A DNA stretch of 64,000 bases, from contig JANWZE010000025.1 in the NCBI GenBank assembly GCA_025054955.1, positions 62,001 to 126,000 on the forward strand, in the 5' to 3' direction. The notes below the pieces were generated by a model, which had not been told where the DNA came from, did no database searches, and was given only the letters and a program-made list of their open reading frames with translations. The position numbers and the translations under genes were made by a program. The DNA comes from Blastocatellia bacterium (GTDB lineage: Bacteria > Acidobacteriota > Blastocatellia > HR10 > J050). Positions 58,361 through 64,000 of the stretch are shown piece after piece (the stretch's first letter is position 1; the number at the start of each line of letters is the position of its first letter).

Positions 58361-60658
58361 TCAATCTTTAGCGAACAGGCGAAACGTGACGCCGACCGTC
58401 ACCGTGATGGGATAGCCCGGCGTCGCGTGAATCCGCGCGATGACCGGATCGCCAGGTCGCAGTCGGGATTCAAAATAGTTTTGCGTTTCGTAGTAGCGCT
58501 TGTTGGTGAGATTATCAATGGACATGTTCAACTCGATCCAGCGGCGCACTCGTTTGGCCAGGCTCCAATCCAGAACCGTGAGACCTGATGCGCGAATCGT
58601 AGGGTCTTCGCCATCCAGACGGTAGCTGTTGATATAGCGAAATCGTAACGAGCTGGTGAACCCGCGCCAATCGGTCAACGTCAATCCAGCATTGGACACG
58701 ACGTGTGGCGCGCGATCAACGTAAACGCGCGGCGTTGTGCCGCGGAAAAAGGCATTACCAACCTTGGTCAGGCCGCCGTTGAAACTCAGGTGGCGCAGCA
58801 ATTGCACCGATGTCCTTGCTTCAAAGCCGTAGGCTCGGCTCGGGCCCTGAAATTCGATGCTGCCATCGTCGGGGATGTAAACTTGCTCGTTGGAGCGATC
58901 AATCCAGAATAGATGACTGCTGAGCGAAAGCCGCCGCCAACTGTATGCCGTGCCGAGTTGATAAAAATCGGTCGTCGAAATGCGTGGATTGTCAGGTCGC
59001 TGTACAACGCCGCGAGCATCCTGACTGGTGATGCCACGCCCGTAGTTGAAGTAGAGTGTCATCGGAATGCGGTCTGTCGGTACCACGGCCAGGCCCGCCT
59101 TGGGTTGAAAGCGCGATGCCCCTTGTGTGCCGGACAAATTCGGCATGATTTTGTCATCCACGTCGAAGCGAAAATAGTCAAATCGCAAGCCGCCTTCCAG
59201 GTGCACATGACCGCGCCATAGGTCTATGCCCTGCTGCACGTACCAAGCGCCATTGGTGACATGAGCGTTGGCTTTGGTGGCCGTGGCAATTGGATTACGC
59301 TTGACCGTGTTGTATAGCCCGACGTTGATTTGATTGTCATGAAAGTTAGCACCGAGTGTCAGTAAAGCCTGATGCTGGCCGAGCGTGTACGGCTTCAGGT
59401 ACTGCGCGTTGACGCCTTGTTGTAAGCGCGAATCGTGCTGCTGAAATTCGTCGCCGTTTTCTTCATCGTTGAGGAAGAACGTGAAATCAGAGAACAGATC
59501 GAACAAAGAGCGCGCTACAAATCCATCCAGTTTCAATGAATCGCCCGAAGCCCACTCCTTGCGATAGTACATGCCAGCCATGCCGCTACGCACACGCCCA
59601 CCGTTGAACGGATTGAGAAAGCCAAAGCGGTCGAGGCGTCCGGCGTCCACTTCGTCCAACGGAATTTGCCCTGACGAGAAAAAGTCATTGCGACTCAGAT
59701 TCATCTTGAAGCCGATGGCTTCACCGGCGCGCCGTTGCCAGGTGTAATTGCCGGTCAAGTTGTCTCGCTTGTAACGCAACGGATTGAGAAACGGACCGTC
59801 CGTGCGCGAGGCTTCGTAGGCGATGAATGAGCGAGCCGATTTCAACGCCGGACTGTAGGCCAGAAAGCTCCGGAAGCTATCAAAGCGACCGCCTTGGACA
59901 CGCCAGGTCAGTTGATCAGGCAACTGCTCACGTAACCGGATGTGAACCACGCCAAGACCAGAAAAGTCGCCATACTCGGCGCTGAACGGACCGTTGACGA
60001 TATTGACTTCTTCAACCAATTCCGGCGTGAGCGATTTCAACTGACCCAGGTAGCCTTGTCCGTGACCTTGCGTCCCCTGGTTTTGTTGCACGTTGTCAAT
60101 CAGCACCTTCAGCCCACCATTGACCCCGCCATGATCGGTGTTGAATCCAAACCGGCGAATCTCCAGCGACTTGCCCCCTCCTTCGTGTTGACCAGCGTTG
60201 ATGCCGGCGTCCAGCGTGAAGAAGATTTGATCATCGCGCGAAAACAGCGTGTCACGATACACTGCTTCGTTGCGCCGTTCAATCCGAGGCTCCAGCGCCG
60301 ACGCTTGAATGACAATGCTGTCGTGAATCGGCGGAATAATGTAGGTGATTTCGATTCTCAGATTGTCGGCAGCTTCGCCTGCGCCGATTTCTCGTTGTTG
60401 CGGCTTGATGTGTTTGCCTTCAACCCTGATGATGAGCGGTTCGTTCGGAGCCGGTAACGCAAAACTGCCGTCAGCGCCGCTGGTCGTACTTCGTTCGGCT
60501 GACGCTGAACGAACGATAATCCTGGCTCCAACGACGGCTTCGTTTCTGGATGTGACAACTACGCCGGCGACGGTGCGCTCGGTCTGGGCTAGCGCCGTGC
60601 CGCCACCGCAGACCAGCAACAGTAACGAGGGAATCAACCTCAATCGAAAACGCTTCAT
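58361..60658 (-). CDS. TonB-dependent outer-membrane receptor
   Basis: The 765-residue product has a signal peptide (about residues 1-25), a carboxypeptidase-regulatory-like domain (about 28-105, with RTVAGVVVTSRNEAVVGARI), a plug domain (about 110-260, with VNIVNGPFSAEYGDFSGLG) and a beta-barrel that ends in the aromatic-rich VTVGVTFRLFAKD. These receptors import siderophores, vitamins, metals or glycans. It has its own promoter at 60808-60836 with a leader of about 140 nt, and is downstream of the DUF4198 gene. The DUF4198 neighbour hints at a metal ligand. No TonB box is identified. Confidence 0.93.
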   Translation of the reverse strand: MKRFRLRLIPSLLLLVCGGGTALAQTERTVAGVVVTSRNEAVVGARIIVRSASAERSTTSGADGSFALPAPNEPLIIRVEGKHIKPQQREIGAGEAADNLRIEITYIIPPIHDSIVIQASALEPRIERRNEAVYRDTLFSRDDQIFFTLDAGINAGQHEGGGKSLEIRRFGFNTDHGGVNGGLKVLIDNVQQNQGTQGHGQGYLGQLKSLTPELVEEVNIVNGPFSAEYGDFSGLGVVHIRLREQLPDQLTWRVQGGRFDSFRSFLAYSPALKSARSFIAYEASRTDGPFLNPLRYKRDNLTGNYTWQRRAGEAIGFKMNLSRNDFFSSGQIPLDEVDAGRLDRFGFLNPFNGGRVRSGMAGMYYRKEWASGDSLKLDGFVARSLFDLFSDFTFFLNDEENGDEFQQHDSRLQQGVNAQYLKPYTLGQHQALLTLGANFHDNQINVGLYNTVKRNPIATATKANAHVTNGAWYVQQGIDLWRGHVHLEGGLRFDYFRFDVDDKIMPNLSGTQGASRFQPKAGLAVVPTDRIPMTLYFNYGRGITSQDARGVVQRPDNPRISTTDFYQLGTAYSWRRLSLSSHLFWIDRSNEQVYIPDDGSIEFQGPSRAYGFEARTSVQLLRHLSFNGGLTKVGNAFFRGTTPRVYVDRAPHVVSNAGLTLTDWRGFTSSLRFRYINSYRLDGEDPTIRASGLTVLDWSLAKRVRRWIELNMSIDNLTNKRYYETQNYFESRLRPGDPVIARIHATPGYPITVTVGVTFRLFAKD

Positions 60659-60807
60659 GCCATGACCTCACTCGCAAATAGAATTTTCCATGGCGTGCGT
60701 TCGCACATGAACCATTTCTTCAAACCATTTTCATGCTTCCAAAAATATCGCTTTCTTGCTTCTGTGCGTCAGCATACAGCCATTTATCACGCAAAGGGTG
60801 GCCGGCC

Positions 60808-60836
60808 ATTATACTGGCCAGGAACAGGCGTCACAA
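60808..60836 (-). promoter_or_regulatory. Promoter of the TonB receptor gene
   Basis: The minus strand reads TTGTGA (60836-60831), 17-bp spacer, perfect TATAAT (60813-60808). Transcription would start near 60801, giving an unusually long leader of about 140 nt. Confidence 0.65.
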
Positions 60837-60839
60837 CGA

Positions 60840-61649
60840 TTACCTTATTTCAAACGTCAACGTTGCCCACTTCGACTCATAGTTGATTGGCTGACCGGTC
60901 AGTGAGACCATGTGAATGAATTTGACGTACCACCGACCGGCAATCTTCAACGGAAAGCGTACAAGTCCCTGCTCGTCGGTTCGCCCTGAGAGTGAGCCGG
61001 TTTGTCCATCAGGCGTTTCCCAGCCAGCTATGACAAACTGCCGAGGAATCGGTTTGCCATCTTTGGTGCACAGAAACGACATCGTTTGACCGACCCTCGC
61101 GGTATAAGGATTTTGCTGCGGAATGATCTCCACCGCGTACCCCAATGGCTGCTTGAAACTCTTAGTGCGGCGCTCGCCCACTTGAAAGATCGCCTTGGCA
61201 TGTTTGGAGTATAACTCATGGGCATCCTCGCCGAGGCGATTTTGCTTCTGTCGTTCAACGAGCATATCGGGGATACCATCGTGCTCCAGATATTCGTTGA
61301 ATTCTTCCGCTTTCAGATGAATCTCTTTGGGGTACAGCGCGACACCGACGACATACGTGCCCGGCGCTGCCGTCCGCAATTCTAGTCGTGACATGTTGTC
61401 TTCATCCCGCCACGCCGTCAGCGGCAGGTGGATACGCTTGCCCTGACCCGTGATCAGACTAACGTCGCGCATGCGCTCTCGCGCGATGGGATTTTCACTT
61501 TGTTGAAAAGTGCCGGTCAGCAGGTTCACCGTGACTAACGAATCAGGCGATAGGAAATAGGAATCAAATTTGAGGAATGTATCATGAGCGCCGACAGACG
61601 CCGCCAAACTGACCACCAGAACGCCTACTATGATCCCCAATCGCTTCAT
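60840..61649 (-). CDS. DUF4198 secreted protein
   Basis: The 269-residue product has a signal peptide (about residues 1-20, ending near VGAHDTF) and a beta-sandwich-rich body with the HDTFLKF opening and a late DEQGLVRFPLKIAGRWYVKF motif typical of DUF4198. Such proteins are often linked to nickel or cobalt uptake. ATG 61649 is chosen because the promoter at 61663-61691 would start transcription about 7 nt before it; the frame upstream to 61724 would include the promoter itself. It precedes the TonB receptor gene. Confidence 0.82.
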   Translation of the reverse strand: MKRLGIIVGVLVVSLAASVGAHDTFLKFDSYFLSPDSLVTVNLLTGTFQQSENPIARERMRDVSLITGQGKRIHLPLTAWRDEDNMSRLELRTAAPGTYVVGVALYPKEIHLKAEEFNEYLEHDGIPDMLVERQKQNRLGEDAHELYSKHAKAIFQVGERRTKSFKQPLGYAVEIIPQQNPYTARVGQTMSFLCTKDGKPIPRQFVIAGWETPDGQTGSLSGRTDEQGLVRFPLKIAGRWYVKFIHMVSLTGQPINYESKWATLTFEIR

Positions 61650-61662
61650 TGTTGTGGCCAGG

Positions 61663-61691
61663 AAAATAATCAATCTCGTGACAATAGGCAA
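61663..61691 (-). promoter_or_regulatory. Promoter of the DUF4198 gene
   Basis: The minus strand reads TTGCCT (61691-61686), 17-bp spacer, TATTTT (61668-61663). Transcription near 61656 leaves a leader of about 7 nt before ATG 61649. Confidence 0.45.
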
Positions 61692-61710
61692 GAGATCATG
61701 CGGGGGTGAG

Positions 61711-61753
61711 AAAAAGACGGACACGACACTGCTTCATCAGAGAATCGTGTCCG
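61711..61753 (-). terminator. Intrinsic terminator after the DUF4394 gene
   Basis: On the minus strand CGGACACGA (61753-61745) and TCGTGTCCG (61726-61718) pair over 9 bp, followed by TCTTTTT (61717-61711). It ends the transcript 14 bp after the DUF4394 stop and lies upstream of the DUF4198 promoter. Confidence 0.85.
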
Positions 61754-61766
61754 CCTCGCAGGGGAA

Positions 61767-62597
61767 CTATGGTCGGAGAACCGCCGCCATCGCTTGGATT
61801 GGACCTGAGGCGCCGATCCGACCAATGGCGGTGGCTTGACCGGTTGTCAGATTGACCGAAAACAACGTGCTGACAGTCTCACCCGGAAGCACGGCGCTCA
61901 GGTAGGCTGCATTGTCCGCGCCCACGATGTCGAAGCTTGTCTGCGCATTGACATCAATGCCAAGCGAGCCGACAACATTGAGCACACCATCATTGGGTGG
62001 ATTCTGAATGACTAACGCGTCGCGCAGCGAATCAATGTTGTAGAGCGTTGTGCCGGGCATCTGTCGCGGCGATGGCCCGAAGTTGTTGGTGTAGGCCGAA
62101 GCCACAATGTGAACCTTACCCCCAGCCACGTAATTCAAGCGGCCATCTATGGCCACCAAAGCACCGTTGTTGGGATTAAGCCGCAGATTCGCGTCATTAT
62201 CCGTGGTCATGCGAATTCGGTCAGGCAATGGATTGAAGTCAAATCCGAAGGAGTCTCCATCCAACGGCGTGCTGCTCGGGCTGCCCACGGGAGTCGCGCG
62301 GCCGTCTTCGGTTGAGATGACGTAAATCGTTGGTATCGCGCCATCCGTGATGCCGTATAGCTTGCCATCGGCGGGACGAAAATCAATGCCAACAAAGGGC
62401 AGCGTCGGGCCGACCATGACAACCTCACCGGGGTTGCCGGAACTAAAGCGAATGAGGTTGTTGTTACTGTCAATGGCGTACAACGTATCGCTGCCACTGG
62501 TGGCTTTGCTGATAAGAGGCGTCAAGCAGATCACGCTCAGTACCAACGCCAGAAGTGCCTTCCGGGTGCACAAGAGTAATCCTCTAGTGTTGTTCAT
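61767..62597 (-). CDS. DUF4394 secreted protein
   Basis: The 276-residue product has a signal peptide (about residues 10-32) and the DUF4394 pattern: TLYAIDSNNNLIRF, GIDFRPADGKLYGIT, DGDSFGFDFNPLPDRIRM and DNDANLRLNPNNG. The repeats suggest a beta-propeller-like fold. Secreted members have no known function. TAGGAGGAAAG precedes the ATG. Confidence 0.9.
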   Translation of the reverse strand: MNNTRGLLLCTRKALLALVLSVICLTPLISKATSGSDTLYAIDSNNNLIRFSSGNPGEVVMVGPTLPFVGIDFRPADGKLYGITDGAIPTIYVISTEDGRATPVGSPSSTPLDGDSFGFDFNPLPDRIRMTTDNDANLRLNPNNGALVAIDGRLNYVAGGKVHIVASAYTNNFGPSPRQMPGTTLYNIDSLRDALVIQNPPNDGVLNVVGSLGIDVNAQTSFDIVGADNAAYLSAVLPGETVSTLFSVNLTTGQATAIGRIGASGPIQAMAAVLRP

Positions 62598-62752
62598 AGC
62601 CTTTCCTCCTAGATGGTATTGTCATGCTTTCGCCCAGCCTCGTATCTACGCAGTAGGTGGTGTAATTGGATGTGTGTGATGAACCGCGAGCATAGGAAGC
62701 GAAAGCTCGCTGCCTGCGGCTGGTGGTGACCAAATGCCGGCCTCAGTCCAGC

Positions 62753-62780
62753 TTGACAAATCAGGGCAGGTGAATACAAT
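62753..62780 (+). promoter_or_regulatory. Promoter for tRNA-Gly/tRNA-Cys
   Basis: Perfect TTGACA (62753-62758), 16-bp spacer, TACAAT (62775-62780), 16 bp before tRNA-Gly. Confidence 0.75.
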
Positions 62781-62796
62781 TGAAGGCGTGATGTGA

Positions 62797-62871
<75 letters not shown>

Positions 62872-62921
62872 CACTCCAATCACACGTCAATCGGATGCTT
62901 GAAAGTGAGAGGCAATATCAA

Positions 62922-62996
62922 GGCGGCGTAGCCAAGTGGTAAGGCGGAGGTCTGCAAAACCTCTATGCATCGGTTCGATTCCGATCGCCGCCTCCA
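62922..62996 (+). tRNA. tRNA-Cys (GCA)
   Basis: 75 nt with encoded CCA. Acceptor GGCGGCG pairs with CGCCGCC, and stem GAGGT/ACCTC encloses loop CTGCAAA with anticodon GCA. Confidence 0.97.
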
Positions 62997-63008
62997 CGTC
63001 ATCCCACT

Positions 63009-63041
63009 CCACGTTTTTGGCTCCATAAACGTGGTCTTTTT
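63009..63041 (+). terminator. Intrinsic terminator of the tRNA operon
   Basis: CCACGTTT (63009-63016) and AAACGTGG (63027-63034) form an 8-bp stem with a 10-nt loop, followed by TCTTTTT. It begins 12 nt after tRNA-Cys. Confidence 0.88.
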
Positions 63042-63091
63042 CTCCGCAATTGGTATTAGGTCGGTATACGAGCGAGTTGACCCTAGAAGCC

Positions 63092-63106
63092 CACGCTTCC
63101 AGCGTG
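63092..63106. repeat. REP-like palindrome (CACGCT-TCC-AGCGTG)
   Basis: A 6-bp inverted repeat with a 3-nt loop lies in the gap 63042-63189, which otherwise holds no gene. It resembles short intergenic palindromes common in bacterial genomes. Confidence 0.45.
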
Positions 63107-63189
63107 CCTCAGCCCGCCAGGCGTAGTGCTCCCAAGTTAAATGAATTGAAATCGCTCTAGCTCGTGAAGGGCAAAAAGCCGTGCACTTG

Positions 63190-63648
63190 CTATGCGGCCT
63201 GCGTGCGGCTGGCCTTGAAGATTTTCATGAGAAATTCCTTGGTCATCTGCGCGATGCGGTATTGAACTTGTTCGCGCGTGTTGCCCACTTGCTGCGGCAC
63301 TTTGATGCCGCGCTCAGCCATGAACGCTTCAAAGCTGGGCATGATGTAGTCTTCCTGTTCGCGTTGCGCCCACTCGTAGATGAATCGGCGGAACGCTTCG
63401 ACGTCGTCTGGAGCCAGCGATTCTCCGCGTTGCTGAAGAACATGATCAATGATCGCCAATCCGAACTGTCGGGTCTCATCTAGCCAAATTTCACAGGCTT
63501 CCCACAGCGGGCCGGGCTGCACTAATTTCCACCCTCCGCCAATCCCATACTTGGCTTTCAATTGACTGATCCGTTCGGCAGCTTTCTCACGCCACTTCGG
63601 CGTTTCCGTTTGAACATAGGAATTCGCTAGTTCGACCAGTGTGCTCAT
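63190..63648 (-). CDS. Small helical protein of unknown function
   Basis: The 152-residue product looks mainly helical and soluble, with no signal peptide or membrane segment. It contains a mid-section WKLVQPGPLWEACEIWL and charged helices before and after. I do not recognise a family. AGGAC precedes ATG 63648; longer upstream frame extension runs through the palindromic repeats and is not supported. The even codon pattern and lack of a competing frame favour a real gene. Confidence 0.65.
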   Translation of the reverse strand: MSTLVELANSYVQTETPKWREKAAERISQLKAKYGIGGGWKLVQPGPLWEACEIWLDETRQFGLAIIDHVLQQRGESLAPDDVEAFRRFIYEWAQREQEDYIMPSFEAFMAERGIKVPQQVGNTREQVQYRIAQMTKEFLMKIFKASRTQAA

Positions 63649-63664
63649 AAACGTTGTCCTTGAT

Positions 63665-63728
63665 CTCCTCAGAAAAAGTGGCACAGGCGTTTCCGCCTGT
63701 GTGTTTTTGATCGTTTCTGGGCGTCGTC
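63665..63728. repeat. REP-like unit, copy 1
   Basis: 64-bp unit beginning CTCCTCAGAAAAAGT. Its core is an 8-bp stem CACAGGCG/CGCCTGTG (63682-63689, 63694-63701) with loop TTTC, followed on the plus strand by TGTTTTT. Copy 2 is 80 bp downstream. Confidence 0.8.
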
Positions 63729-63744
63729 CAGACGGCATGTAAAA

Positions 63745-63809
63745 CTCCTCAGAAAAAGTAGCACAGGCATTCCTGCCTGTGGTGTTTTTCATCGTTTCTG
63801 GGCGTCGTC
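63745..63809. repeat. REP-like unit, copy 2
   Basis: 65-bp unit matching copy 1. The stem is CACAGGCA/TGCCTGTG with loop TTCC: relative to copy 1 the closing G-C pair is replaced by A-T on both sides, so pairing is kept. Confidence 0.8.
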
Positions 63810-63970
63810 ACCGACGATATGAAACCATTCAATCTGAATCGTGAAGGGCCTATTATAATCGGCCATTGGCAGACCGCAATCTGATTTCAATCTGGTTGGT
63901 GAGTGTGCTATGCTTTGTGCGTAATTTGCATGACTTGAATTGGACGATGAGGGAAAGCCCGGTTGCCTTA

Positions 63971-64000
63971 TGAGCGCATCAATCGCCTCAGATTCACTGG
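63971..64000 (+). CDS. Possible start of a gene leaving the right edge
   Basis: An ATG at 63971 opens ten codons without a stop, beginning M-S-A-S-I-A. There is no well-placed Shine-Dalgarno. A TATAAT lies at 63854-63859 in the 160-bp stretch upstream, but no good -35 box accompanies it. Too short to identify. Confidence 0.2.

Noticed and set aside
60659-60801. Cobalamin riboswitch in the TonB receptor leader
   Set aside because: No B12-box-like sequence is visible on the transcribed strand.
63665-63809. CRISPR array
   Set aside because: Only two units, each palindromic with a T-run, a spacer of about 16 bp and no cas genes; they are REP-like.

Overview
The window looks like a chromosomal segment of a Gram-negative bacterium, most likely an acidobacterium or close relative. 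The best lineage clue is the secreted von Willebrand A protein at 28832-29764, whose layout matches a VWFA-related family that is greatly expanded in Acidobacteriota. A TonB-dependent receptor with a carboxypeptidase-regulatory-like N-terminus and a DUF374-type acyltransferase also imply an outer membrane. No phage, transposase or CRISPR array is visible.

Region 1 (1-16.9 kb) is an envelope block: a secreted subtilase leaving the left edge, then a plus-strand run of a membrane-anchored beta-propeller, a VIT+vWA protein, a 2,486-residue TPR protein translationally coupled to it, a membrane-anchored DUF3352-like protein and a SpoIID/LytB protein. RNase HII and a TPR protein ending in a Fis-type helix-turn-helix follow on the minus strand.

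Region 2 (19.3-29.8 kb) is the most unusual metabolic block. A class III aminotransferase, a class I glutamine-amidotransferase-like protein and a cyclic-2,3-diphosphoglycerate-synthetase-like P-loop protein (minus) face a carbamate kinase and an ornithine-carbamoyltransferase-like enzyme with a rewritten substrate loop (plus). After these come a formylglycine-enzyme-like protein without catalytic cysteines, a type III polyketide synthase, a geranylgeranyl-reductase-like flavoprotein and the vWA protein.

Region 3 (29.8-41.5 kb, minus) holds a coiled-coil membrane protein, an acyltransferase, etfBA, the cluster yceD-rpmF-plsX-fabH-fabG-acpP-fabF (no fabD), and a secreted protein of five IPT/TIG-like repeats. 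Region 4 (41.7-50 kb, plus) is a housekeeping run: tRNA-Lys, tRNA-Leu, tig, clpP, clpX, lon, engB, rho.

Region 5 (50.1-55.9 kb) is a self-contained regulated module: a TetR regulator with tandem repeats in its promoter, a perfect 24-bp palindrome, and three coupled genes for a split 2-hydroxyglutaryl-CoA-dehydratase/activase-type Fe-S system. Region 6 (56-64 kb) carries a class V aminotransferase coupled to a Rhizobium-type asparaginase, a TonB receptor with a DUF4198 protein, a DUF4394 protein, tRNA-Gly and tRNA-Cys with a terminator, REP-like palindromes and a small unknown helical protein.

Several good sigma-70-type promoters lie so close to their start codons that the transcripts should be leaderless or nearly so (1683, 21969, 23829, 39105, 61649), and these genes lack clear Shine-Dalgarno sequences. 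All functional statements come from reading motifs and gene context; no database search was possible.
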